This document shows, piece after piece, positions 1 to 10,939 of a DNA stretch of 64,000 nt. The stretch spans positions 78,234,515 through 78,298,514 of the forward strand of contig NC_134456.1 of the NCBI RefSeq assembly GCF_047948215.1, in the 5' to 3' direction. Under the pieces are notes generated by a model, which ran no database searches, had not been told where the DNA came from, and saw only the letters and a program-made list of their open reading frames with translations. Position 1 is the first letter of the stretch. Each line of letters begins with the position of its first letter. The DNA comes from Lycorma delicatula (taxonomy: Eukaryota; Arthropoda; Insecta; Hemiptera; Fulgoridae). The translations under genes and the position numbers were made by a program.

Positions 1-600
1 TATGTATATCCACACTCGAGCTTACTTATCTGTAATGTATTTCCATATTTACATACGATAAATGTTAATAAATATAAGTACAGGAAAATATATTCCGTAA
101 TAGTTGAATGTACGGTTGCATATTAATTTAAATGTATGAACTCATGAGTGTTCTGCCTCGTATAATGTACAGGATACGTGGGTATCCTACAAAATTATTT
201 TCATTTACACCATATCTTATTTATTTATTTTTTATTAATAGAGTTCTCATAACGAATCAGTGAACAGTAAATAAAATATTCCGTAGTTTGGGAAATTTCC
301 TAATTTTATTCGTTCTTTTTTAATTAAAATTTAAAATGTTTATTAAGCTGTACTAAACATGTAGATATGCGATTTAGCAGTTTGGTTTAACCAGAAATAA
401 ATCGGAAACAAATTCATGCCTCACTTTTAATCGTAAGTCTAGCATTGGTTATTCTTGATAAATGCTTTTCAATCATTGGAAGTGATTTGTGATTCAGGTC
501 TACGTTGCGGTTTGGCACTTAATAAATAAAATTAATGCTCTAAAAAAAGGAATAATAATACGATTTTCTGCCTATTTATTATTATTATTTGTTCTATTTT
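1..600. other. AT-rich non-coding stretch
   Basis: I see no gene, RNA gene or recognisable repeat here. The sequence is very AT-rich with short homopolymer runs and stop codons in every frame. Confidence 0.5.
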
Positions 601-626
601 TTTTTAAGAAGTATACATACACGGTG

Positions 627-1496
627 CTCTTAAAAGGTGAGGCCAAACTCTAGGAAGTGATTCTACTAGTACAAAAGATATTGAAGAAAAAATGTTCAGT
701 GAACATAGGTCCAAAAACGCATAATCTGTATGTCCGCCATTTTGTTAAAAAAAATATATATATATTTTTATTTTTCAAGGTTGGTGATAATGAAACAAAA
801 TTTTGTACCTTATTTTAAACTAACAGTTTTTAATAAAATAAATAAATAACGATACTATTCGTTGATAAATTTCAAAATGGCGGTCGTTTCAATTTTTCCA
901 TTTTAAATATCTTAGGAATTATTAAATTTATCAAATTGTGTTGTATTATAAAAATTACGAAGCATTTGTCGTAAAAATAGGACGACAAATAAATGACTCA
1001 CTTGATAACTAAATCAAATTTTTTGATTAAAATTGCTAAAATTATCAATTTTAATCAGAAACCACGTAATAAAAAAAATACAAGATGGCTACCATATTGG
1101 TCTAGGCCTACTTTATGCAGTAACTCCCTTGTTTGTAGTAGGATTTTTAAGATAAATTAATCTAAAAATTCCTAAGATATTTAAGATTGGAAAATTGAAA
1201 CCACTGCTATTTTGAAATTTGTCAACGTAGAGTAGAGTTATTGTTTTTCTATTAAAAAATTTTAATTTATAATAAATTGCAAAATTTTATATCTTTTATT
1301 TTATATCTTAAATTTTATATCTTATATTATATTTTATATCACCAACCGTTCTTGAAAAATAATATATTTTTTTTTAAAACTCAAAATGGTGGAGAGACAG
1401 AAAAATATGCGTTTTCGAACTTATGTTCACTGGACATTGTTTTTTCAGTATATTAAGTAGGATCACTTTGTCGAGTTTGGCCTCACCTTTAAAGGA
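627..1496. mobile_element. Long-TIR foldback/MITE-like element
   Basis: The two ends are inverted copies of each other over roughly 300 bp. The left arm (about 627-925) contains AGGTGAGGCCAAACTC and the right arm (about 1165-1496) ends with its complement, GAGTTTGGCCTCACCT. The match continues inward through the segments reading AACATAGGTCCAAAAACGCA and TTAAATATCTTAGGAAT, with scattered mismatches and A/T indels. The central loop of about 240 bp has no coding potential. A short open frame at 1423-1725 crosses the right arm into the next repeat and I regard it as chance. The architecture, long inverted arms around a short non-coding core, is that of a non-autonomous foldback or MITE element. 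I could not assign a superfamily or a clear target duplication. Confidence 0.75.
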
Positions 1497-1523
1497 AGCT
1501 GTATATATAAAAACTGTATATAC

Positions 1524-1950
1524 AGAGTTCCCAAGAAGAAACGGAGAAACCTTTAGGACATGTTCTACTACTGAAAATTCTGAAAAAAGTTCATATAAAC
1601 ATAAGTCTGGAAATCTGGAAACTCTTTCTTTTTATGTTACGGCTAGCGAAATATTTCACTCAGATTTCAGCTCTCTAATAAAAAGAAGTACTACTGTAAT
1701 TTTTCGGACCCAAATTAAGAAGTAAAATTGGTGGATTCTTATGTAATTTGAGCTCGAAAATACGATAAAATAAGTTTCAGACCTGTGACTTCAGTAGTTT
1801 TAAGATATTCGACGAAAAACACAAAATTCGGTGTCCAAGTTAAATATAATTTTTAGGTTTGTAGTACAATAGCTTTGTTAAATCGGAAGATTTAGTAACA
1901 AAACTTGTAGAGAATTTAATTCTGAGAAAGTTAATACTGTATAAATATAG
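1524..1950 (+). repeat. Interspersed TIR repeat 'R-a', copy 1
   Basis: This segment is repeated in reverse orientation at 7068-7590. Shared landmarks are TTACGGCT(A/G)GCGAAA, CTACTGTAATTTTT followed by GGACCCAAATTAA, the AACACAAA(A/G)TTCGG stretch, and TGTAGAGAATTTAATT. This copy keeps the end reading AGAGTTCCCAAGAAGAAACG; the other copy keeps the opposite end, whose terminal bases are nearly the same (AGAGTGTCCCACAAAAAAAA). That implies short terminal inverted repeats and a DNA-transposon derivative. There is no coding region. It directly abuts the foldback element on its left. Confidence 0.7.
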
Positions 1951-2570
1951 CAAAACAAAAAATAAAATACATGAAATGATCAATGGTAACAGAATAACAA
2001 ACCTCGGTTACAGTAATTGTTCGAATTTTCTTCATTCACAATGTACACGGCACTTTGCCCATCGTAAAATATTTTCGGTGGCTTTCCATATTATCGTTTG
2101 ATATAAATTCAATAGTATTACCTATTTTAGGTCTTATTTTGTATATTGTATATATATATTTTTTTTCCTAATTTTATTTACTTACTTTCTATATAAATAA
2201 AACAATTTTAATAATTCTTGATTGACTTGTTAAACCAATAAAAGTTATGAAGTACAAAAATTTCAACCGTTTACAAATAATACTTAAATAATTTGATCAT
2301 AAATCTCAAAAAAATATGATTAAAACTAGGTCAAATGAATTATTCTAAATTATTGGAACGAAGAACTACTTTTTAAGTATTTTAATAATTTATTTTCTAG
2401 CCATTCTTATAATAGCTGGAAACTAATCGCATTCTTATAACATACCTTCTAAAAAAAAGTAATTATAAGTAATTTTCAACGGATTGCTTGAAGCAGCATA
2501 TAAAGTTATAAAAATTAATGATACTTAATTTTGAATCGAGAGATATTATAATCTCATTTGTTTTGTATCT
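1951..2570. other. AT-rich non-coding stretch
   Basis: No gene or recognisable element. It contains short A and T runs only. Confidence 0.45.
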
Positions 2571-2980
2571 AAAAGGTGTCTCAAAATGAACTGACATTTT
2601 TAATTTGCCGCCAATTTTTTTGCTGTAATACCAGAGTAGAGATTTTTATATGTTTTCAGTAAACATTGAGGTTAAATTATGGTAAAGTATGCACAAAAAA
2701 AAAAACGCGTGGAGATTGTAAAAATAATATTACGATTTTTCGAAAAAAGATCATATTTAACGATTAGGCAGATTTTCTTCTTACCGGCGGCTTTATTAAT
2801 AAAAAAAAAATTCGAATTTGGGGATCAGAAATTCCAATAAAAATCGAAGAACATCCTATGCATTCTGGGCGTATCACGGTTTGATGCGGATTTTGTGGTG
2901 GAGAATTGACTGGCTGTTACTTCATCGAAAATGAATATGAAGATTCCGTTACTACCAATGGAATTCGATAACGTGACAAC
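2571..2980 (+). pseudogene. DDE transposase relic (Tc1/IS630-like), internally deleted
   Basis: The relic begins with AAAAGGTGTCTCAAAATGAA, which may be a terminal repeat, and an ATG at 2679. The conceptual product starts like the N-terminal helix-turn-helix of insect Tc1/IS630-like transposases (MVKYAQKKKRVEIVKI). After a run of A and frameshifts it resumes with WGSEIPIKIEEHPMHSGRIT, then CGFCGGELTGCYFIENEYE and SVTTNGIR. These match the conserved stretch before and around the first part of the catalytic core in that family. The piece is about 100 residues, where the family usually has 300-400. The segment between the HTH and the WGSE motif, and all of the C-terminal catalytic half, are missing, and an in-frame TGA replaces a Trp (V-stop-CGF). 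It cannot make a functional enzyme. Confidence 0.7.
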
Positions 2981-3046
2981 ATTACAATCTTAACATTACA
3001 ATCTTAAAAACATTACAACATTACAATCTTAAAAACTTAAATCTTG
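2979..3046 (+). repeat. Short tandem repeat, CATTACAATCTTAA-like
   Basis: Four to five imperfect copies of a unit of about 14-24 bp containing ACATTACAATCTTA lie in a row directly after the transposase relic. It is probably a local slippage product. Confidence 0.6.
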
Positions 3047-3274
3047 TAAAAATATTTATTTAAAAACATATTGTTGTTTTCAGTGTTATTAAATTATTAA
3101 ATCACTGAACATTAAACTTAAAATGAACTTAAATCAATTTTATAATAATGTATTTAATATGTATGTATAAAATAATTAAATCTAAAATTTTAGTGTAATT
3201 TTAAATAGTAGTTAGACATAATATTAACAGAATTAATTTTCTAAGCATTCGGTAACGTTCGTATAAATACTACT

Positions 3275-3512
3275 GTATAAATTAAAGTTCCACTTACAAA
3301 CAATTTTAAAATATGTTTCCAAGTACCTTCGGAGTTGTTACTCCATCATAAGGAATTTCTTATAAGATGCTAATTCAAAATTCATATGTCATATGTATAA
3401 TTATATTTAAATTAAAATTGTTACCTTCATTATTGTCGGTCGTCAAGAATAGTCACTCCGAAAGGAAACATATTTTAAAATTGTTGGCAAGTGGAAATTT
3501 AATTTATATAAT
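3275..3512. mobile_element. Small hairpin MITE
   Basis: The two ends form an inverted repeat of about 60 bp. The left arm (about 3275-3335) contains ACAATTTTAAAATATGTTTC and the right arm (about 3452-3512) contains its complement, GAAACATATTTTAAAATTGT. Flanking bases TTCCACTT/AAGTGGAA and TTCGGAGT/ACTCCGAA pair as well. The core of about 115 bp is AT-rich and non-coding. The size (about 240 bp) and the folding fit a miniature inverted-repeat transposable element. The family is not identified. Confidence 0.65.
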
Positions 3513-3939
3513 AATATTAACAGTGACCTCCACGAACTAAAGTGATGTTAGTGCCATTTTTGCTTCGAGGATTCATCATTCCCCTCACGTAAACATGCCG
3601 CTACTGCTGTTAGGGGTTATACAATCCCTCACATCAGGTAATAAGAGAAACAGATTGGGTGTGTTCAGATATCCATATTGCACCAACACATATATATCAA
3701 ACTGTGCAAAAAACCCCAAAGAATACGAAAATGGTCTTAGCATTAGGAAAACATATTAGTAAATTTTACAACCTACTAGATCGCAGTAATAAAATCTGAT
3801 TTATTCCCTAGGAACAAGTTATCATACAATAATATTTTCGTATTTTTTTTTTTTATTTTGTTGGTTTATGAGACAACAATATTTTACTTTACAAGATTGG
3901 TTGGTAATAGGTCAAAATGTACGTTTTCTCTTGTGATTT

Positions 3940-4072
3940 TTCAGATATTTTTGTTTCATCCGTAGGTCCCGAGTTCGAATCCCGGTCAGGCATGGCATTT
4001 TCACACGCTACAAATCATTCATCTCATTCTTTGAAGCAATATCTAACGGTGATCGCGGAGGTTAAAGAAAAT
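3940..4072 (+). mobile_element. SINE-A (tRNA-Glu-like head), copy 1
   Basis: The head contains a perfect B-box-like stretch, GAGTTCGAATCCCGG, preceded by TTTCATCCGTAGGTCCC. Together they resemble the anticodon arm and T arm of a tRNA-Glu. The body continues GGCATTTTCACACGCTACAA and ATTCATCTCATTC, and the tail reads TAACGGTGATCGCGGAGGTT AAA. The same body and tail recur at 37,150-37,236 (+) and 57,673-57,830 (-). The 5' half of the head is decayed in this copy. SINEs carry no protein and depend on a partner LINE for mobility. Confidence 0.8.
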
Positions 4073-4074
4073 TG

Positions 4075-6360
4075 ATAATTAAAAGTTGGGTTATAAAAAA
4101 GGTATAAGGTAATTACCAATTTTGGTAATTTAGTTACAAATAGGCTTTATCAAAACGGTTGTTGCAAAACCGAATAGACACAAAAACAAAACTAAATGAA
4201 TGATATTTTGTAGTATATTTATACTTAGTGTTTTACAGTGTATTTTGTTAGTAAAATTATAGAATGGAATTAAGAAAAGTATTTTAAATATTATAAAAGT
4301 AGATTCAGTTATAGAATTATGAACTAATCAGCAGATCAAAATTTGTAATGATAATGCCGCCTGGTAAAGGAAATAAAAAATATTATGATGCTCTTGTGCT
4401 TATGAATGATGTAGTGAATTTTATTTTTTAAATATCAAGTGTGTTTTGTCAACTCTACCGCTGTGAGGGGTCTGTTGACTCATATAGATTTTATTATTAC
4501 TGCTCAGTTATATAAAATTTCATATTTCTGGATGCTTTCCCATAAAGTAACATCATAATAAATTTAATAACACCAAGAAAAAAAAATGCTAGCAAAATTG
4601 GCCTTCCAGCCGATATTTCTGTCAGAGGTTTAAGATAATACAGTGAGGGGTTCTGTAAAACCTCTTGGCAGTTAACTTGTTAGATGTCAGATGTAATAAA
4701 TAATCTATAACTTAACATAAAATTTTTGTATGTTTTCCTTTTATGTTACCAGAAAATATTAGAGTAAAAGTCGAGCAATTAAATTTAAGGCAAGAATTTT
4801 ACATGAAAATGTAAATTTTATGTACAAATCTTGCCTCTCGATTTTTTTGAGAAGCTGCTAATCTATCGCACAATAGAGCTGCCAGATCATCAATAAATAT
4901 GCGTATATTCATATAATCTATAATATTTAATTTAGAAATTTAAATCATTGTTTTATTATTAACATTTAATTTTATACACATTATACAATAATTTAGGTTG
5001 AACGTTTATTAAACTTTAATTTCAGTTTAAAAAAATTAATTTTTAAACTAACTAGGCAGAATGTTCTTAATTTAAAAATAATTATTAAAAATAAGCAATT
5101 CATAAAAAAAAAATAAAGAATAAATAACATATGCTTCCACGATCGAACAGTAATAATCCATTTTATCAAATATTTTTACAAAAAAATACTAATAATTAAA
5201 ATACCAAAGTTCATTATTTGTTTCGAATAAATTTTAAATATAAGATGAGATAAATTCCAATACATGCACTTAGTTATAGAATTTTATGGAAGAGACTTAC
5301 GTAGTTTTGAATTTAAGGAACATCAAAAAGTGTTGTCTGTATCTCATGTCAATTCACCTTGAACTGTTGCGATTATGGTCTTTAATAAACTGTTGTATTT
5401 TGTAGTTTTTTATTCTATTTTTTACGAGTCATTATATAAATTTTAGATTTAGATAAGTACTGCTTGTATAAAACACGTATTAAAAACATTACTTTCCGTC
5501 TAAAATTCTGGAATATATTTGACATGAGAGAAAGTCATGAGATGAGTTATTATTCCATATATGGTAATATATTGATAGTTTCTTTATATAAATATTTTTT
5601 TAAATGGTAAATTTTATTACTAAATAAATTATGATAATATTTAAAGTAATTATTTACAGATGGGTTAAAAAATTATTGAAAAATATATATACCCGACGGT
5701 CAGTTGATCCTACGTATTTATTATACAATCAGTAACAAAATACCCTGGTTACGCCTTTTAATGTGTCCATGATAAACGAAAAGCGCATGGTGGCACGCAA
5801 TTCGGCCCTACTGAGCAATTAAGAAAATTTATGGTTCTCTGTTGCCAACCAATTTCATAACTAACTAAAAAAAAAAGCGATAACACGTTTTGCTCTATTA
5901 TAACCTCTACAGGTTAACCCCTCATCGAAATCGTGATAAGCTAATGTCATTATTATCATTCACAACGCTATTCGTTGTAGCAAACCGTTGCGTTGAGTTA
6001 CAACTGTACATTGTTATTGCTTATTGCTGGATAACAAATATTTCAGTATTAATGAATTATGGATGTATCCGACTTAATATGTGTATTTTATAGTAAAATA
6101 ACAGAAATTTTGTTCTATTTATTTTCTGTGTAATATACTGCTACAATGACTAAAAAACGTATACCGCATTTATACATTTATTTTATCGTAAATTTCTAAG
6201 CTGTTTTTATTTTTTTAATTTATTTTTAAGGTTATCTACATACATTTAGGCTTCAATAAATTATCGGCTTTTATTTTTATTTATTAACGGTAAAATTACT
6301 AAACCCAATAATTAATATAACATTAAAATATTGGTTTTATTTTAAGAATTATGTTCATAC
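4075..6360. other. Non-coding stretch, mostly unassigned
   Basis: I see no supportable gene. Two segments are slightly GC-richer: about 4340-4480 (an ATG at 4353 opens only a short frame, MPPGKGNKKYYDALVLMNDV) and about 5740-5830. Neither matches a family I recognise. The 67-residue frame at 5890-6093 has no domain and no splice or coding signal. Confidence 0.4.
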
Positions 6361-6364
6361 AAAA

Positions 6365-6530
6365 TAATGGAATAATCGCTTTAATATTGGAGGGAGATGT
6401 AAATGAGGAAAGTTTTGCAGGCAGACAACGTTTGGAATATGTAAAAAAAATTATTAGGAATTAGGATGTGCATCTTGGGAAGCTGCATCAAACTAGTCAA
6501 ATGACTGAAGACAAAAAAAAAGTATAAAGT
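6365..6530 (+). mobile_element. LINE 3' end (non-LTR retrotransposon C-terminus)
   Basis: The conceptual translation EGDVNEESFAGRQRLEYVKK, then, after shifts, a segment spelling GCTGCATCAAACTAGTCAAA and ACTGAAGACAAAAAAAA, matches the extreme C-terminus and short 3' tail of arthropod non-LTR elements (GRQRxxYxKxI, then ASNQSxDRRQKKK). The A-rich end is where such elements are expected to terminate. Everything 5' of it is missing, the usual result of truncated target-primed reverse transcription. I infer the LINE identity from this C-terminal signature only. Confidence 0.6.
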
Positions 6531-6539
6531 GTATGTACA

Positions 6540-7060
6540 TAATTATTCAATGTATAAATTAAATTTATCTTTACAAGCTGACTTACTTTATTTTTTATCG
6601 GAGTGCTGTTGTGGTATTTTCTACTTCGTCACAAAAGTTATTATAAGTTATTTAAAACATGTAAACTTTAATTATGTTATTCTTAATAATATTTAAATTT
6701 TAAAACATATTTTTTATCCTTTTCCTCCTATCATCTTTGTATGATTTTATTCAATTATATTTTAAAAATACTGGCGTCACTGGCATCATCTTCAGTTTAA
6801 TGATATATTTAGTGAACAAAATAATAATTAAAAGGTGTGTGAGTTAGTGTGTGCGTGCGTGTGTGTGTTTATAAATATTAATATGTGTAAATAATTAAAT
6901 AAAAATATTAATTTTTATACTTTTTGCTTTATATTTTCCTAGTATGTCTAGTACTTACACAACAATCATTGCTCTTTATCAGAATGTTCTCTGTGGAAAT
7001 TAAAAAGAAAATAAATGTATAAAATATTTAAGTATGTTTAACATGCGGTCGCTGACAACA
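6540..7060. other. Non-coding stretch with a short GT-rich run
   Basis: No gene. A degenerate GT-rich run lies near 6835-6870. Confidence 0.45.
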
Positions 7061-7067
7061 ATTAAAT

Positions 7068-7590
7068 ACAGAGTGTCCCACAAAAAAAAGGAAAAGTTTC
7101 AGGATATGTTCTACGGAAATATACTCTACAATCTTCAGAAAGAATAATACGATTTTTTTGTTTATTTTTCGTCTGTTTTGCTTTTATAAAAACCGATTTT
7201 AAAAGGTTTTATTTACTTTTTATTGGATGTATTACAGTAATTTTCTCAAAATTAAATTCTCTACAAATTTTGTTACTCAATTTTTCGCATTTATTAGTCA
7301 TGTAACAAAGCTAATGTACTACAACTATAAAAAAAACTTGTTTTTCGACGCCGAACTTTGTGTTTTATGTCGGATGATTTAAATACTGCAGATACAGTTC
7401 TGTAAACTGTTTTATCCTATTTCCCAGTTTAAAATACATAATTAACAACCGACTTTACTCCTTAATTTGGGTCCCAAAAATTACAGTAGGGCTTTTTTCA
7501 TTAGAGTTGAAATCCGGGCGAAATCTTTCGCCAGCCGTAACTCAAAAACAAAGCGTTTCCCGAATTATGTTTATATGAAATCTCTTCATT
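7068..7590 (-). repeat. Interspersed TIR repeat 'R-a', copy 2
   Basis: Reverse-complement counterpart of the repeat at 1524-1950, with the same ordered landmarks (TTTCGCCAGCCGTAAC, TTAATTTGGGTCCCAAAAAT, AACTTTGTGTTTTATG, AATTAAATTCTCTACA). Its terminus, AGAGTGTCCCACAAAAAAAA, followed by TTTCAGGATATGTTCTAC, is nearly identical to the opposite terminus of copy 1, so the family has terminal inverted repeats. The 87-residue open frame at 7467-7730 runs antisense through it and is not a gene. Confidence 0.7.
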
Positions 7591-7599
7591 ATATTTTAT

Positions 7600-8480
7600 G
7601 TAAATACATACATATGAGTATGTTAATAAATTTACTAATTTTTCAAAAAAAAAAAAATAGTAAAATAACTTATTTTATAACAAATAGATCGTATCTTAAA
7701 TATAAAAAATATTTGAAAATAAATAAATAAATATCTGTTTAATAATTTCAAGCTGTAATTAAGTTTACATTTAATTATTCTTAAAAAAATCCGTTTTAAA
7801 CAAGCATAGATCTCTGCAAATATTTTTATAATTTTACAGAAATTATAAAAATAAAATGTAGTAAGTTAAAAATAAAGTTTAAGTGTTCTTAATAATAAAA
7901 ATTCTATTCCAATTAAATCAAATATTACAATCTCTAACTATTATTCTATCTTACAAGCAAAATTAATTTAGTTAGATTTCTTAATAATACAGTTTAGACA
8001 ACACTCCAAATTATTGGAAATTAGAATCTCTAGTGGGAAACCTGTTTTTAAAATTACCAGGAAAATAATTAATTAATGTAAAGGGAGAAAAAATAAAACT
8101 TCAGTTTAATACTAACTTAAGAAAAGCACGGTATTCGCCATAAATTTATCGAACTTATAATGTATTTCCCATTAAAGAAACATAAAATTCCCCTGAATTG
8201 ACATATTAACCTTTATTACTGTAATCAAATTCAAACAATTAACCGCTCTAATATAGAAGACAAATATCATCTCATTTCACGATCGATGTCATCACATCAG
8301 TTGTATACCACATATATTGAACAATTCGAAAAGCCAGAGCGACTAATAAATATTCGTCAAATAAGTCAAGTAAACTTGGAATAAAGTCACAAACTATCAA
8401 ACCTCATAAACATGACAACCGGTCAATGTACAGGGAGAAACCTTCTGGATCGGAATAAGTTCCAGCTTCCCTGATAACAT
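7600..8480. other. Non-coding stretch
   Basis: AT-rich, nothing recognisable. The GC content rises toward the mariner relic that follows. Confidence 0.4.
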
Positions 8481-8489
8481 CAGATATTA

Positions 8490-8985
8490 AGTTGTAAACT
8501 TAATCAACACTGACGCCCAGGAAGGTTATGCTATGAGTTTGGTGGGATTGGAAGGGGGGCATCGTACATCTGTTGCCGCCAGGCAGAACGATAAATTCAG
8601 ACCTAAACTGTAGACGATTAGCGTAATTCCATCTAGAAATTTGGAAGAAACGGCCTGAACTGATCAACAAAAGGGTTTCAACAAAACGCCAGACCGCATA
8701 CATATTTAACGACCCATCAGAGATTGGGAGAACTTGATTGAAAGGTTTTAATGCATCCTTGTATAGCCCGAACCTGACACGATCAGGCTATCATTTGTTT
8801 CGGTCTCTGCAGAATTAACGGAATGGTGTTATGTTAGCTGAAAAAGAGGCATTTGGAAATGTGCCACCAGTTTTTTGACCGGAAACCACAGTACTTCTAC
8901 AACGATGGGTTTATGGTGTTGCCGAAAAAAAAAGACAAACCGTGATCGAAATAAATGTTGAATATGTGGTCTTATAATGTTATTT
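8490..8985 (+). pseudogene. Mariner transposase C-terminal relic
   Basis: Read in shifting frames, the plus strand gives LTPRKVML, WWDWKGGIVHLLPPGRTINS, KKRPELINKRV, FQQNARPHTYLTTHQRLGEL, LYSPNLTRSGYHLFRSLQN. This is the C-terminal half of a mariner transposase in the correct order (VMLxxWWDxKG, GxTINSxxYxxQL, DNARPHT, YSPDLAPSDYHLFRSLQ). The second catalytic Asp (HxDNARPH) is absent and the third is Gly (SGYHLF). Stops and frameshifts occur throughout (for example TGA for Trp in LGELGWEVL). The N-terminal HTH half and the first catalytic Asp are not found. The antisense open frame at 8500-8703 is a shadow of this relic. Confidence 0.8.
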
Positions 8986-8989
8986 TCCT

Positions 8990-9420
8990 ATAGCCATAAA
9001 TGTGTTCTTAATTTTGACTTCCAAAGGATCAATACCTTTTAGATAACCTAATATTTTTAATTTCCTAAAAAATAGGTAAGGATGAATTTAATGTAGACTC
9101 ACTAGCAATCAACCTCACAGTAGGTTTTTGGATTATAATTAATGACTCAATAATCGATTTATATGCACCAATCATGTTACTACATAATTGATGGACTACA
9201 CAAGAGAAAAGTACAACTTTTTTATTATGTAATTTGGACACATATTTTTTAAATAATGAAACTTTCTTATAAAAAATCCAGTACGCGCGTGTTTTTATAT
9301 ACCTAAGATGTCACACCGATGACGGGTAAAAACATGCTTTTTTTTAAAAAAAAACTTTATCTTTTTCGTCTGTTGGACGAAAAAGTAACACAGGCAATAC
9401 TAAATATTTTACGATTCCAT
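8990..9420. other. Non-coding stretch
   Basis: Nothing recognisable between the mariner relic and the Helitron-like polypurine block. Confidence 0.4.
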
Positions 9421-9439
9421 TTCAATGTTTCCGCTATAG

Positions 9440-9929
9440 ACTAAATAAACTATAGGACCGATTTACGCGCGAGGAAAAAGACAGAAAGGGAAAAATTGAA
9501 AAAGGGAAGAAGGTGAAAAGGGGAAAAGGAAATGAGAAAGGAGAAAAAAGAAAAGGGGAAAGGGAAATAAACGAAAGATAAATGGAGTAAAAGGAAAGGG
9601 AAAATGGGGGAGGTGAATATGGAAAATGTAAATGGGAAGTAGTGAAAAAGGGAAAAGGAAATGGGGAAAGGGTTAACGGATAAAGAGGTGATGAGGAAGG
9701 GTTGGGTAAGGTATAGGGGGGAAATGAAAAAAGGGGAAATGTATAGGGGAAAGGGAGAAAGGGAAAAGCTAATAGGGAAATGGAAAAACGGATAGCTTAA
9801 ATTTTGTGAAGTTCCGTCATGTTAATTTTGTTAATGTTTTATCAAACTTTCAGTTGTGTTCATTTAATATATATATACTCGTACATACACACAAATCTAG
9901 CAATAGCGAAGCATTGCCGGGTCTGCTAG
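9440..9929 (+). mobile_element. Non-autonomous Helitron, 3' part with polypurine core
   Basis: The 3' end has Helitron features: a short hairpin (GCAAT at 9900-9904 pairing with ATTGC at 9913-9917), then CGGGTCTG and a terminal CTAG (9926-9929), followed by a T as expected for insertion between A and T. Upstream is about 310 bp of almost pure polypurine (9470-9785, GGGAAA-type), then TTAAATTTTGTGAA and AATGTTTTATCAAACTTTCA. The same polypurine plus AATGTTTTATCAAACTTTCA block lies in reverse orientation at 62,460-62,690, where the element's 5' end is also preserved. No rolling-circle replicase or helicase gene is present. The 5' part is missing in this copy. Confidence 0.75.
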
Positions 9930-9950
9930 TATATATATATACTAGCAGAC
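9921..9950. repeat. Perfect 30-bp palindrome at the Helitron terminus
   Basis: GTCTGCTAGTATATA is followed immediately by its exact reverse complement. The left half is the Helitron 3' terminus plus flanking TA, so the right half looks like a tail-to-tail copy of the terminal bases. Confidence 0.85.
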
Positions 9951-10560
9951 ATATATATATAGCAGTACAATATATAACAATACATATATATGTATTGTTT
10001 CTAATCCTCCACATACTTCCTACTTTCTACACATCCTCAATTATCTGTTACATATAATTCGTTTTGTTGTTTTCCAAAGCTGATTTTTCCTGTACACTTC
10101 TTTCACACCAGATTCAATAAACCTATATTAGGCCTTCCCTTATTAAATAACCTACCAATCCTGTTCTTTCTTCACAAGATTCTACCCCGGACTTTTCTCA
10201 CATTTTTCTTAAAACCAATTTATTTCATACTCTATTATACAAACTAAATTTTAACATTTTCTATAAGAAACCGTTTCTTTTTTTTTTTACTTTCCTATTT
10301 TTTTACCATAAACATGTCTTTCTGTTATTTTTAGGGTTAAAATATTAAAAATATAAATAATAAAATTTATAGTAGTTTTCCTTTTGATATAATCCTTTCG
10401 ACTGTATTAATGGACATTACAATTTTTCTCTTTTCGATGATAATGTTGCTATAAACTTTTCAAACTAGAAATTTTTTATTTGGGTAAATATATATTACAT
10501 CATCAGCTGTCTCATCCCTTTTTAAAGTAAGTGTATATGATAACAAGAGCTAGATATTAA
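9951..10560. other. Non-coding stretch
   Basis: AT-rich sequence with pyrimidine-rich patches between 10,000 and 10,300. No gene is supported; the 83-residue frame at 9806-10,057 crosses the Helitron end. Confidence 0.4.
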
Positions 10561-10564
10561 AAAT

Positions 10565-10734
10565 TAAAAATACGTCTGCCAGAAAAAAAATTGCTGACAT
10601 ACGTTGCTCTTTAGTGTCGGATAATTAAAGAGCGTGCGGGAAACTTTTGTAGCGGTACAGGTGACAGTTATATATACAGTATAATTTTGTTTTCAAATTT
10701 TTTACATTTATTTAAACATGTATATATATATATT

Positions 10735-10767
<33 letters not shown>

Positions 10768-10930
10768 ATATATATTTATATAGTCACTCTCGATAACATA
10801 ACAATACCAACTCGGGGTCATATCTACATCGGTTGAGTTATTGAGCTGCTGCGGTGGAACAAACATACATACATCCTAAATACATTACTCTCCTTTTTGG
10901 GTTTTGGGTGGTCGAGTAAAAACTAAAATC
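10565..10930 (+). repeat. Interspersed repeat 'R-b', copy 1
   Basis: Paralogous to 21,810-22,135 in the same orientation. Shared landmarks in order are TTGCTCTTTA, GGATAATTAAAGAGCGTGCG, a dinucleotide microsatellite, CTCGGGGTCATA or CACGGGGTCATA, TTGAGCTGCT, GGAACAAACAT and AAATACATTAC(A/T)CTCCTT. The microsatellite in the middle is (TA)n here and (CA)n in the other copy. Non-coding; the class of element is unknown. Confidence 0.75.
10721..10783. repeat. TA-rich microsatellite
   Basis: Roughly 60 bp of (TA)n with interspersed TTTA interruptions, inside repeat R-b. Confidence 0.9.
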
Positions 10931-10939
10931 TATAAGAAA

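Noticed and set aside
1423..1725. 100-codon open frame
   Set aside because: It crosses the right arm of a foldback element and the start of another repeat, so it is repeat sequence read by chance.
7467..7730. 87-codon open frame
   Set aside because: It runs antisense to repeat R-a and ends in poly-A-like sequence (KKKKNSK); no domain.
8500..8703. 67-codon minus-strand frame with a protein-like look
   Set aside because: It is the antisense shadow of a mariner C-terminal relic whose motifs are clear on the plus strand.
9470..9785. Purine-rich block as a possible regulatory element
   Set aside because: The same block occurs in a second, reversed repeat copy at 62,520-62,690, so it is a component of a mobile element.
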